Shown in pieces: positions 46,797-57,640 of a stretch of 64,000 nt of DNA. The position numbers and the translations under genes were made by a program. The notes below the pieces were generated by a model that made no database searches, was not told the origin of the DNA, and saw only the letters and a list, made by a program, of their open reading frames with translations. The DNA is from Endomychus coccineus (Eukaryota > Arthropoda > Insecta > Coleoptera > Endomychidae), in NCBI GenBank assembly GCA_958510875.1, contig OY294068.1, positions 82,021,978 to 82,085,977 on the forward strand, given 5' to 3'. Positions within the stretch are counted from its first letter, which is position 1; each line of letters begins with the position of its first letter.

Positions 46797-47024
46797 TTGT
46801 GCACGCTGTGCCTGTACCGGAAGTATAAGTATATCATAGACGACCAAATCGCCAACGGCTTGTGCACGCTGTGCCTGTACCGGAAGTATAAGCTGGGGTG
46901 GTTGTGTGATTGAGAATCGTAATAACCCCTTATTCGTATGAGAAGCCCCGGCCGTGGATGTAGGGGTTATTGCAGATACGATAGTTAGGGCTTGTGCACG
47001 CTGTGCCGATATCGGAAGTATAAG
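46797..47024 (+). repeat. three copies of a 33-bp hairpin-forming motif
   Basis: TTGTGCACGCTGTGCC, then a variable TGTA or GATA-type loop, CCGG (or TCGG), then AAGTATAAG occurs at 46797-46829, 46860-46892 and 46992-47024. In the second and third, flanking bases extend pairing (GGCTT with AAGCT, AGGGCTT with AAGCCCT), and an outer AATAACCCC/GGGGTTATT pair spans 46920-46970. Conserved stems with changed partners suggest RNA structure, but coding for it is not shown. No known family was recognised. Confidence 0.65.
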
Positions 47025-47654
47025 CCCTAATTGTCTAAAATTCTGCCAAGTGTATGAAATCTAACACTGTTATACAATTACCGGGCACTTCGTGGATAGC
47101 TAATACAAGGGTGGGTGATAAGACAGAATAACTCACTCAGAGTAATTATTCGAAAAGACCGTAAAATCTGATATCGTACAAACGGAAAACTAGTGCAAGT
47201 CAATATCTTCCGATCCGGCTGAATTTTAACCGCTCAATATATCGTGGTGTATTATAAACATTTCACGTAATACCGATATCTGAACAAATTACCGAACACC
47301 GCTTATTACGTTAGGAACTGTTTGATTTGTATTTTCCGCAAATGATAAATGTAAATCATTTATCAACCGATTCCGTACCTTTGAATTGAATTTCAATACC
47401 GAACATGTCGTAAAATAAATATGTTGAAACAGTTCTCATATACCGCTTGAGCTTCATTACATTTTCCGTCTGGGTAAATTTTTCGTGTGAAATACACGTG
47501 AAAGTGTACTTGTTATAATTGTTATTATGTATTTACTATTTGAAATGCCCCGTTTTATTAAGTTATTTCTGCTCCATCTTCAAATGAGCTAAGTTTTAAC
47601 CAGATATCAATTGTAATTGAAGCCTACAATTTTGATACTGTTTTCTGCCCAATG

Positions 47655-47770
47655 AGCTCTGGTTTTACTTCACTGTATCTACCTTCGAGACAAGGCTATC
47701 TATAGAAGATAGCATATTGACAAGCCTTGTGGTGAAGACCCTAGCAGAAGTCTTCAAAAAGGAGTAAACC
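47655..47770 (+). other. further hairpin-rich segment
   Basis: ACAAGGCT pairs with AGCCTTGT around a nested TATC/GATA stem, and GAAGAC pairs with GTCTTC next to it. TGGCGCCCGA at about 47787 resembles the first ten bases of a Lys-tRNA primer-binding site, but the match ends there and no LTR end precedes it. It may be part of a retroelement leader. Confidence 0.35.
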
Positions 47771-48177
47771 TTTGGAAAAAATCTGGCGCCCGAGGATTCG
47801 AAGCTTACCGCAGTAAGCAATTCACCGGAAAGTCGCAAGGACACGTTATAGTATTTTTTCGAATTCAAAATATGTCACCAGTAAATGTCAGAGTTTATCA
47901 TTTACCTCGAATATTAAAATGCTTATTGACGCTTTATTCCTTACCCTATTTGAGTGCATGAACAACTCAAGTCCCGACTATATAGTGTATGAAATTCTTA
48001 ATTTGAAATACCCAAAGAGAGTATAAACAACTCAAACTCTAATTGCTTTTGCACTCAATTCAAGATATGATTGTTAGTGGTTTATGCTTCCAGCGGTTGT
48101 CAACAGCTCAATCAGAAAGGAAGTGATGCTGTGAGCGAATACGACGGAAATGGGTATGATAAAAAACTCTGCCGCTT

Positions 48178-49388
48178 TTGTTCAAGGCGTCATGTTCAGA
48201 ATGTGGGAGTAAAATAATCCCCGAGACACCCGTATTGACGGCTGCACCATACCTCCCGACAGAAACCAACGCCTTGCAGAAAGGAAACGGACGATGTCCT
48301 TCGTCTGGGCGTTTGATGAGTAATCATTGGCTTCGTTCAAGTCTGGCCTAGCGCATATCTTCACCCCAGCTGCGAGTTCATCACCCAGAAACCTGGAAGA
48401 GAAAGCACAGACACCAGGGTTTTAGTTACGCCATATGGTGCCACGCATATCCACCAGTTATCAGCGGCAACTATCAGCTTCACACCATATTATGTATGGT
48501 GCTACTAGTCTCGAGACCCGCAAAGAGTACGTTACTTACTAAGCAAAACTGCCCGAAAAGAGACGCAGCTACTCTCAAGTGTTCAAGGCATCATGGTAAT
48601 AACTGTGGGGGTTTTTACACCCCCTGCCTCACTGTCGTTAGACTTTAGACATGTTCTACGTAGTGCCCTCTTCTACTTTCATAGCACGCCAACTGCTCGA
48701 CAGAGACCGACGCCTATATTAGAAAGGAGACGGTCTTTTGAACCGTCCGGGCCTCTCTCCCCCTGTCTACTCGTGTTGGTGTTATTATTATAACAGCTCC
48801 CGTTTGAAGAGTCGCCGTCGACCTCTTCTCATCGGTCTTCCACATATCGTTGCCTTGACCGCGAATCAATTGCCCAGAAAGGCCTGGCAGAAGAAGCACC
48901 GACACCGGACTTTATGAGTAGAGCCATGTGGTGCAGTATTCTACCCCCGCAGAGGCAGCCTTTGTTCACCCCCGGCGGAGTTACTTTAGGCGGACCCACT
49001 TCAGGCGGACCCATAGTGGAGATACTTGCTAGACTCATAAATGCCCCTTCTGGGCTATGATCAATTCCACCTCCTCGTGTTACCTGTTTCACCAGGAACG
49101 TTTGACGAGTCACCGTTCGGCTTCGTTCAAATAGCCTACCGCATTGTCTACCAAGCGCCCGTGAATCCATTTCGACCAAAGAACTGGGATAGGAAGGCAC
49201 AATATCTTGGTTTTAGTGATGAACTGCATGTGGTGCACAGTTCACCGGATCTTAGGCATTGACAACGTTAGTTTCTCCCCGTAGGGTTACTTATCTCGAG
49301 AACCACGAAAAGGTGTTGCTTCCTGAATCTATTCCCGGCCTAGCGCCGGACCGAATAGTTCTCTCTCGAGTGTTCAAGGCATCAGTCA
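48178..49388. repeat. three diverged ~400-bp tandem repeats, GC-richer
   Basis: Units run roughly 48178-48590, 48590-49010 and 49010-49388. The phrase GTGTTCAAGGCATCA ends units 1 and 3 (48579 and 49370), and TTCAAGGCGTCATG opens the tract. Within units the order is a CGTTCAA/TCTTCCA-type block, a CCCAGAAA or CAAAGAA block, GAAGCACCGACACC-type sequence, TTTTAG-TACG-CATATGGTGC variants, then TCTCGAGA-CC. Divergence between units is strong. Short frames here have no protein similarity that I recognise. It could be an ancient satellite or the repeat-rich untranslated part of a retroelement. Confidence 0.55.
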
Positions 49389-51187
49389 AGAAATTGATAA
49401 ATACTGGTTGGATATTACATTGACTCAAAGCAAATGATGATGTATCCTAATTCTTGATGTATTAGAATCCGGTGTATTTCAAATCTCGAATTCAATAAAT
49501 TATTTTGCACAAAAAAACAAAAACAACATCTTCGCAATACATATGACTTGTCTTCAATTCAGTTATGAGTGATAATGATGTAATAAGGGTTTAGTACAGG
49601 TTATTTACAATAGTTAAAAACAAAATCATTGTTAGTAAATTGAAATTCCACGTAAAATTAAAATATCTGAAAGTAAAGAACATCTATGGGTTGCCAGATG
49701 TTTTCAATATTGAATGTAGCTCGAGGAAGTTGAGGAATTCCTAAAATTAATATAAGACAATTCCCATTGCTTCAACGTGGGTGATATGATACCATAGCTG
49801 ATGGGTTCAAGTAGGTTTGCAATAAATTTCCAAAAGTTTATTTTTAAAGGAAGCCATAAACCTGCCAACATTGATAACCGATATAGGACAAGAAACTAAT
49901 GGTGAGCTACAAGATAAATCTTGATGATTTCCATCTGGAGATGTTTCATGTACATTCAAATCAGTTAGTGATATTTAGCAAAGGACAGATAGATTTAGAA
50001 ATCCCCACATTCTGTACTAAAGACATCAAGACAGAAATCTTATTGCTTATTGGTTAAACAATTCAGGGATCCGTTTCCGAATTTTAGATTGGTTCTTGAG
50101 AAAAAGGACGCATTACAAATGCTAGGGATAATGCCTAAAAGCTTCAGTTATATTTTCTAGCTTGAATTAGTTTCTTGAGGAATCACGTGACACTTAATTA
50201 CAATTAATTCAATTTGATAGTTTCTCCAAAGTGTTTTTGGTAAGAAGGGTGGATTCCGCTAAATCAGAGTTGTTTCAGATTTTTGTTCAGGGTTGTTGTT
50301 CTCAGTGTTTATTCAAGTTAAGTTCACGAATACTTTCGGATCATTTCATCCATTTTTGATCCCCTAGGTTCATCTGGTTGGGTATCAATTTATTAATCTC
50401 AGTTTTATTTCTCTTTTAGTTAATTTAGATTATCTAGGTATTTTATTTGAGTATAGATTTTGATCTTAGTTTTTATTCTTATTAGTGATAAAGTTAATCA
50501 TAATATTCTTTCATTATCTTTAATTATCATACATTCTTTTATCATTATCATTATCATCTAATTGTTATCTTTATTATTAAATTTTATTGTTGTTGTTGAG
50601 TACGAGTTTATCTGATCAATATTAGCGTTTACCCTTCCACTTACCTCCCAGTGTGTTAAAATCTTAAGTGTCTTGTGAAAGAAAAGGGTGAGTGTCAATG
50701 ATATTTTTCACGTTTGTTCTGGCTAATCAATGATTGGGATCAAACTCCAACGTGTCATGGTTCTCTAAATTGAATGGCCACACTGTTAATGAATAAATAG
50801 ATTGAGGATTAGGAATAATGTAAATTCCTTAAGTAAAGTTTATAGATAGAGCACCATGTTACAATGAAATACTGCTCAACATATTTATCAATAAATCAAA
50901 TAAATCCTTCAATTTCCAAACCGCTATTCAAGAAAACATACAATTCTATGATTTTCCTAAAAATCGAAATTTCGGTTGTTTCTGCAATCACCGATTCAAT
51001 TGAATAACTCAAATACATTCTTTTCGTGTAGGATATTCGAACTCGAGCGCGGAAATATATATGGAATTATGATTGAATCGTGAATCAGTATAGGAAAATA
51101 TGCGTAATACCAATAAAAACAAAAGTACTGATAGTTATGCAATAATTCCCCTATAGAAATAACTTCCAATGTGAATATATATTTTCT

Positions 51188-51310
51188 CCCTCTGATGATG
51201 GCTTATTGGTAGGCTGGTAGCTGGCAGGTCCTCAGTACTTAAACACTATTCATTAGTGTTATAGTGTATCCACAGTATGAATTCATTTATAATGAAGGAC
51301 GTTCATTTTT
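51188..51310. repeat. dispersed repeat family B, copy 2
   Basis: CTCTGATGATGGCTTATTGG then TAGCTGGCAGGTCCTCAGTA and a CACAGTATGAATTCATTTAT block match 23395-23560 in order. Confidence 0.55.
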
Positions 51311-51386
51311 ATTCTATACAAATTCACAGTTTTATTCCGCTCTCGATGTAATTTACTACACTTGACCTTGAAAACAGGGATAATGT

Positions 51387-51573
51387 CACTTTCTATGGAA
51401 TTTCGGAACAACTATCCCATCCTCCTTTCTCACCTTTTAAAACAAATAGATACCGATCTTGATTTAGTTTTGCCTACGTGACCTTCTAACACGAATAAAC
51501 TCACTTTGTACCTACACGGGATTTCGGAAACACTAACCCATCTCCTTCCCAACCCCCTGAAACAAATAAACCG
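51387..51573. repeat. diverged ~115-bp tandem duplication
   Basis: CACTTT-TA, ATTTCGGAA-CAACTA-CCCATC, CTCC, and AAACAAATA-A-ACCG occur in the same order at 51387-51455 and 51502-51573. Confidence 0.6.
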
Positions 51574-53179
51574 TAGCAAAGCACAGGGCAGTATTTATTA
51601 ATTGTTCGAATTTACAATTGGAACGATAGAGATTCAAGGATTGTAAAAGGAAAGCGGCCGTCGTTGTTAGCTGTTCCTGCAAGCTTATTAGTACACATAT
51701 GACTTACTATTTGAAATTCTTCGATTCTGTAGCTCAGAAAAAATTGGATATATCAGTTTGTAATACAATAGTATCAAACTTTCCAGAATAGATTATGTTG
51801 TCAATTCTGATGAACCTTCAATGCAATGGCACAAAGTGTTATGTGACGTCTTCCCCTTCTTTATCTGTTTCTATTCGTTAGCAATATATTTAAAATTTCT
51901 AAGAGGGAGGAAAATTAGTGATCCATAGATCACATTTCATTGTTTGTTCTTTGAGTTGATATCTAGAATTCCAATTTTTCAATGATCTTAATAACCTTCT
52001 TAGCCCTATTAGCTTCATACATGAAGTAAGTAGTAGAAAGACTTTGACGATAATTGCTGCTTAATTACAACACCAGAATTTGATTGGGAACTTTTGATAT
52101 TGTTATGCATATATCCTTATTTGGAAAATATTCACCAAAAAAGACTCAACAAAATCGTAATTCTGCTGTATCTAACACTATCCAATTTGTGTTTATCAAT
52201 CCTCTCGCGTTTAAAGAAATCCCATTTTCTCATAATGATCACGGCCACCTCATGTGGGAGTTAGTTGATCATATTGCCAATAAGACGGTGCATGAGAAAT
52301 TGAATCAATATCAAATATATGAATAAAATATAGACAGACAGAAGCAAACAACAATTAAAGATTTCTATGATAATTATAGATTTACACAATACAATATTTT
52401 AGATATAATAACATCATAAAATTTGTTTGTTTCACTATATTTATTCTTTTGATATACTCATGATAATAATGGAATCCTACTGCGATTCACATTTCTTTTA
52501 CATCATCATAACCTATCTATGGACGCTAATTATAGAAGATGATAATCTGCGTGAATCAACAATATGAACACCTCTACATAACAATTCGTTGGGATTGTAA
52601 AAACATTCTTCAAATTCAATATTTTTAATCAATATCGGTACTTCACATGTTTTTTTACTTGTCGGACTGCTGAGGGAGTCGGCATTCGGCATAGGTGATA
52701 AAAGAAGCATCAGAAAAATTTACTTTTACCAATGAATTTCTCCTTGAAAATAAGATCTCAAAGTTTGGAATTCAAAGGATTATTTTTGATCACCTGATAT
52801 GCTTAGAGACTTAGATGAGAGAGTATTTTCCATCTGTCGTTCTTGAAAAGGAGATTTAGGTTCAGAATGGAAATGGGTCAAATAAACCATTTGTCACTAA
52901 AATCCCAAGAAGAATTCTCAGATCTATACAGTGACCAAAGTCTGAAACAAGAAATATCGAAAAACCTCTGAACGTATTTTGGCTTGGAGTTCAGGTGAAG
53001 TATCCAGAAATTTCTCAACTAGCAATTGATATACTTCATTCTTTAAGTACCACCTACCACCTAGCTCTGGGAAACAGCATTTTCAATACTGACCTTTATT
53101 AAATCTACATATCGATCAAGTATACACTGTGACGTACCTTCTTACTTTTTGGTGATTTTTACTCATGACGGCTTCAACA

Positions 53180-53265
53180 CCCCTTCAAGTCTACCTGATC
53201 TGGATCCGATTGACTTTTATGTTCTGCTAGGGCCCTTACCACAAAGCGTATCACTGTGTTATCTA
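53180..53265 (+). pseudogene. possible Tc1/mariner transposase scrap
   Basis: The frame reads SLPDLDPIDFYVLLGPL, which resembles the third catalytic block of Tc1/mariner transposases (RSPDLNPIDFYLWGHL). The PDL-PIDFY match with the Asp in place is suggestive. No other transposase block is found upstream, so the hit is short and could be chance. Confidence 0.35.
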
Positions 53266-53664
53266 TGGATAGCCTTATCCCAAGATAGTCTCAGTGAAGT
53301 AAGTAATCAGGGATCAATAGGGCAGACTGAATAGTATTAGAATTGCAGGCTTTAATTGCAATTAATACTTGGTTACTTCTTGACTACTTGACTGATATTG
53401 CAGAAAGTTATGTTAGACAAACACGGAACTTCCCAATAATAAGTTTATTTATAGCTTGAACATAGATAAATATTTGACTCCCTATATGATGATAATAATC
53501 TATCCCGACACGGGGGAACCACAAGGAAGCTCAGAAACAATAATTGCAAAAAGAACGGTCCAACAGGCTTATTTTCCTTATTATAGCCTTGCAAACAAAT
53601 AGTCATGTGAGTATTAATAAAACGGCTATTCATCCATCAATTAGCAAAATTACCTAATACTTCA

Positions 53665-54057
53665 ATGGTAACTGGCGGAACACTTACTTTTGGCGGCACA
53701 ACTGGTTGTTTTCACTCACTGATTCATGACTTGTCTAGCTCACTTACTATATTCGTAGTATTTAATTCAATGCTTGCTGGGCGTTCTTTCATACCAATCG
53801 AGGTGCTGGTCAAGTCACCTATACCAGCTCCAACCAAGCCCTTATTTGTTCATTTCGCGCTCATGATGCTCCAACAGTTCCCCGATTCTGTGCCTAGCTC
53901 ACTTACTATATTCGTAGTATTTAATTCAATGCTTGCTGGGCGTTCTTTCATACCAATCGAGGTGCTGGTCAAGTCACCCATACCAGCTCCAACCAAGCCC
54001 TTATTTGTTCATTTCGCGCTCATGATGCTCCAACAGTTCCCCGATTCTGTGCCGTAG
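53665..54057 (+). CDS. 131-codon ORF containing the duplicated 53-residue unit
   Basis: The frame contains two copies of a 53-residue segment that starts SSLTIFVVFNSMLAGRSFIP and ends QQFPDSVP. No domain is recognised. The protein is hydrophobic but does not have a clear signal peptide and membrane topology. Because the minus strand also has a long, compositionally more protein-like reading through the same unit, the plus-strand frame may be the shadow. The duplication keeps both in frame since its length is a multiple of three. No splice sites or promoter decide the issue. Confidence 0.2.
   Translation: MVTGGTLTFGGTTGCFHSLIHDLSSSLTIFVVFNSMLAGRSFIPIEVLVKSPIPAPTKPLFVHFALMMLQQFPDSVPSSLTIFVVFNSMLAGRSFIPIEVLVKSPIPAPTKPLFVHFALMMLQQFPDSVP
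53735..54052. repeat. near-perfect 159-bp tandem duplication
   Basis: The unit at 53735-53893 is repeated at 53894-54052 with a single difference that I can see (T or C near 53820/53979). The length is 53 codons, so the plus-strand frame 53665-54057 stays open across both copies. On the minus strand each unit reads through with only one stop (GLVGAGMGDLTSTSIGMKER region). The minus reading continues into PPKVSVPPVTIEV. Either strand might be a coding exon, but I recognise no family. Confidence 0.9.
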
Positions 54058-54059
54058 TT

Positions 54060-56237
54060 TTTATGCTTACATCTGTTTCGTTATCTTTTATTGACATGAA
54101 ATATGCACTGTTTTGAATCAAATGTATGCAAATCTGATACTTAAGCTACACGAATGTCTATGCCCGGTACTATCTATAATTCTCTACAACAATGAAATGA
54201 TTCAGAATTGTGAATTCGAAATACTAATATCAACGAAATCTAAAATGTATGACCAATCTAAGTGTTTCTCATTAAATAATTATTCAAGATTTTAGAGCTT
54301 CGTTACAACACGATGTTGAGAAAGCACTCCGTCCTGTCATTTCAAAGATACCATCAAGATAACAAATGATAAGCAGGATGAAACAAGCGCAGGAATATTC
54401 AATTTTTTATGCGGTTTTATACATAGATTATGTAATACACTAATTTTTGGTCGCGAGAATTATCGAATTTTGGGGTCGTGATATGAAAATAGTTGGTAAG
54501 CCCTGTCTTAGACTATTCTCTTTTTGAATCAAATAATCCCTTGTACTTATAGAATTCGTAGATAACTAATCACTTCGCGGTCCTTTCCCAAACTATGATA
54601 GTACCATAGTATTTAAGAAAATAGATCATTCTGAGGATGTCATTGTTTGAGGAATAATTTCGCTAATATAGTGTATAAATGTGTGGTTCACTCACATTGT
54701 ACTCTTCAATATAATCTCTGAGGTTATGTTATGAAATGCATTCATATAATGGAAGTAATCAGAAAAGGAATATTTCATATTATACTATGAGTATGACATC
54801 TATGTTTATGTGGTGCATAACGTTTGAAGTTCAATCAATTTTGAAATAGGTACCTATTCAGTATTCATTAGTCATCATCGTTCCACCATTGTTGTTGTGA
54901 TGAATGATCTCCACCTTGTGGAAAGTCGTGGAAAATATTAATTCTTGATTGAGAATATCATGAGTTGTTCATAAGCTTAGGTACGAAGTGACACAGAGAC
55001 ATTAAAATAATATTACTGAATGATATAAAAAGCAATTCCCATACTGTTACTGTTAGAAATGTAGAAGCATATTAGTAAGCATCTGCATTACGTTATAACC
55101 AGATTATGCTTGGCTTTTATTTTTGTTTCACATATTTTATAACCAGAAAATCGAATGAGATTATACTGATTAGATAATTGTGTTATATAGGGGTAGTTCA
55201 AATAATCCAATTCATTCAAAATACCTCTCCATGCATAATGTAACATTGAATCAAAGTCATTACAGAGATATGGCATGTGTTCTGAACTATATATATTCAA
55301 TTTTTACACAAGTAACAATGAGAGGTTACCTCTTTTTCAGAGTGATTAAGTGTCCAATCCGTTTCACCGTAATGGAGAATAAAAACTATTCATCATTGTG
55401 TCTTCCTAATACAATACAGATTCACAATTATATTTTGAATTTAGCAAACCTATTGGATTCAAGGCGTAACTTGAATATTACTCTTCAACTCATCTGATCA
55501 GCAAGTAACCGAACCTTATGGCATGAATTAGGAGATTACAAATCGATCGAGAATGCTTCCTTTTCAGGAACACTTCCTAAATTCTTCAAAATATCTAAAC
55601 TAAACCTAATTTTAATTTGATGTGGTGAGAACATGCATGTGTCAAGACTTCGATATTTATCAGATTGAATTAGTTAGATGAGAAGGAAATAGTACGAAAT
55701 ATGATTCTATATGTGGAATAAACCATAATTGAGAATTATTATCTTGGAATCAACCTTCGCCATCTGGTAAGTTTCGAGAAAACAGATTTTCAACTCATTT
55801 TTAAAACACTCCCTTTCCCTCATTCAAATATGAGACATTTTCTGACCTAGTCTTGTCTCAAGTTTGTAGCATAACCTGTAAGTGTTGGAACACTTTAGGT
55901 TACGATATAAGCAGTTCCTGCTTTGTTTTGCACCTATGACAGGTTTATAACGAATCAAATATGTACAAGTGAAAGTAATACTCATATCACAGTTGCTTAT
56001 TCAATATAAGTTATTTTTACAACCACTTTTTATAAATGAGTAACATAAGAGGTTATGAAAGTTTTAATAATGATACCATAATGTATCATATTAAATTAAT
56101 TTACGAATCACGAATCACCCACATTGCGATTCGTGATTGTTTGATGTTGACTGTCATTATCAATGCAGTATTTACAAAATGTAGCAAAAATTTACTAAAA
56201 ATATGTCATGGACCAAAAGACAGGGGGAACTGAAAAA
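54060..56237. other. anonymous AT-rich DNA
   Basis: No recognisable gene or repeat was seen in this 2.2 kb. Confidence 0.4.
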
Positions 56238-56403
56238 AAATTTTTTTTCATGTTTATTTATTTACTTTACGGTCAACAATGAATATTACAAACGAAACAC
56301 CGGGATCTCCATGGGTTCGGGATTATCTCCTTTACTATCAGAAATATTTATGAATTACTTGGAAAATCAAATGATCAGTTCAAAATTCCGCCACATGTTT
56401 ATA
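56238..56403 (+). pseudogene. Penelope-like element RT, part 1
   Basis: The frame reads YFTVNNEYYKRNTGISMGSG then LSPLLSEIFMNYLENQM. This is the block of Penelope-like reverse transcriptases in which an F-FN--YY-Q--G-PMGS-LSPLLAEIFM pattern precedes the catalytic YVDD. Penelope-like elements are retroelements whose RT is related to telomerase. The frame reads to RHMF and is cut at TA (56402-56403) by a mariner; the rest follows at 57544. The part upstream of about 56238 is not recognisable, so the copy is truncated or badly decayed. Confidence 0.8.
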
Positions 56404-57543
56404 CGAGGACAAAGTGAGAAGTCCCGGAAAAATGAAACAGATGGCGCCACAATCGAAAATACCATGTGACATTTAGAATTTTCAAACTGATATGTCATTC
56501 AGTTCTGCTTTGACACCCATCGAAAGCAAACAATCTTGAAGATGTTTGTGTGAACAATGATAAAAGTGAATTTCACTTCTCGATTAAACATTATTTCTTG
56601 CGAAGATAACACATTACGCAAATCCAAGCGTCGCTTATTAAACGTTGTGGTTAACTGATTTTAGTTGTGGTAATATTACCACAAATAACGCCGAACGTTC
56701 TGGTCGTCCAATTGAGGTTACAACGCCAGAAATCGTCAAAAAAATCCATGGTATGAGGCTATGGGCATCTCAACCGAACGTGTACGGAATATTTTCATAA
56801 ATTTTTGAATCTGAGAAAGTCATCTCCCAGATAGCCGCATTTACTCTCTGTTGACAACAGCGCGACCGTGTGACGATTTCAAAGGATTGTTTGGCGATGT
56901 TTGAGCACGATAAGATGAACTACTTGCGCCGTTCTGTAACCGTGGATGAAATATGAATCGATCACAACACCCCAGAGACTAAAGAACCTTCGAAACCGTG
57001 GACTTGTCCTGGCGAATCGAAGCCATCAAAGTCATGGCGACAGTTTTTTGGAATGAACACGGTATCGTCCATATTGATTACCTCGAAAAGGGCAAAATGA
57101 TCACCGGCATACATTATGCAGAGCTGTTGGATCGATTCAACCCCGATTTGAAGCGGAAGCGACCGCATTTGGAAAAGAAGCGCTCTTTCACCAGGATAAC
57201 GCACTGGCTAGGCGCACAGGTCCGCAGTCGCGATGGAAAAATTGCATGAACTACGCTACGAAGGTTCGTGATCCACTATATTCTCCAAATTTGGTACCTT
57301 GCGATTTTTATCCATTTCCAAACTTGAAGAAGTGGCTCGGCGGAAAGAGATTTGTCTTCAACGATGAGGTCATCACTGAAACAAATGCCTATTTCGAAGG
57401 ATTGCCGAAATCGTATTATTTGGAAGGGATCAAAAAAAAGTTTGATAAAGTGTATCAGGCTTCAAGGAGATTATGTTGAGTAAGTTTTGACCAAATAAAT
57501 CATTTCTTGTTTCATGTTTCAGGGACTTATCAGCCTGCCCTCG
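56404..57543 (+). mobile_element. mariner inserted in the Penelope-like RT
   Basis: The ends are inverted repeats: left CGAGGACAAAGTGAGAAGTC then CCGGAAAAATGAAAC; reversed right CGAGGGCAGGCTGATAAGTC then CCTGAAACATGAAAC. TA flanks both (56402-56403 and 57544-57545). The interior carries a mariner transposase pseudogene in the same orientation. At 1140 bp it is slightly shorter than the usual ~1.3 kb. Removing the segment rejoins an open RT frame, which proves the insertion site. Confidence 0.92.
56560..57483 (+). pseudogene. mariner transposase, degraded
   Basis: Recognisable pieces in order are EFHFSIKHYFLRR (N-terminal HTH region), NNAERSGRPIEVTTPEIVKK (about 56680-56745), a CLAMFEHDKMNYLRRSVTVD block (about 56895-56950, the first catalytic Asp, with the DET-W continuation lost), HGIVHIDYLEKGKMITGIHY (about 57059-57118), KRPHLEKKRSF followed in another frame by FHQDNALARR-like sequence, then LYSPNLVPCDFYPFPNLKKW (third Asp present in CDF). 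The end reads GDYVE before TAA at 57481-57483, the usual mariner C-terminus. Several frameshifts and stops and a shortened N-terminal half make it inactive. Similarity is to the SETMAR-type mariner group as I know it, but subfamily is not certain. Confidence 0.88.
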
Positions 57544-57640
57544 TATATAGCTATCACTATGTTGACGACGTAATCGCTTGTTTTACAGGTGGTATTGTTT
57601 CGGTGAATATACTAACAATTGTGTCATCAATATCATAATG
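57544..57640 (+). pseudogene. Penelope-like element RT, part 2 with YVDD
   Basis: Directly after the mariner the frame continues YSYHYVDDVIACFTGG, containing the YVDD catalytic motif of Penelope-like RT. It is in frame with the part ending at 56403 once the mariner and one TA copy are set aside. Similarity fades after about 57620, and stops follow. Confidence 0.8.

Larger units (their letters stand above)
49389..53140. other. anonymous DNA, low-complexity T-rich and small repeats
   Basis: No gene was seen. About 50380-50600 is T-rich low-complexity sequence (TTATCATTATCAT-type and TTGTTGTTG runs). Confidence 0.4.

Noticed and set aside
47785..47806. TGGCGCCCGAGGATTCGAAG as an LTR primer-binding site or tRNA gene end
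   Set aside because: Only the first ten bases match a Lys-tRNA site, no LTR end (CA) precedes it, and the T-stem does not pair when read as a tRNA on the other strand.
56036..56233. ORF upstream of the Penelope-like RT as its continuation
   Set aside because: It shows no RT motif and is not clearly in frame with the recognised block.
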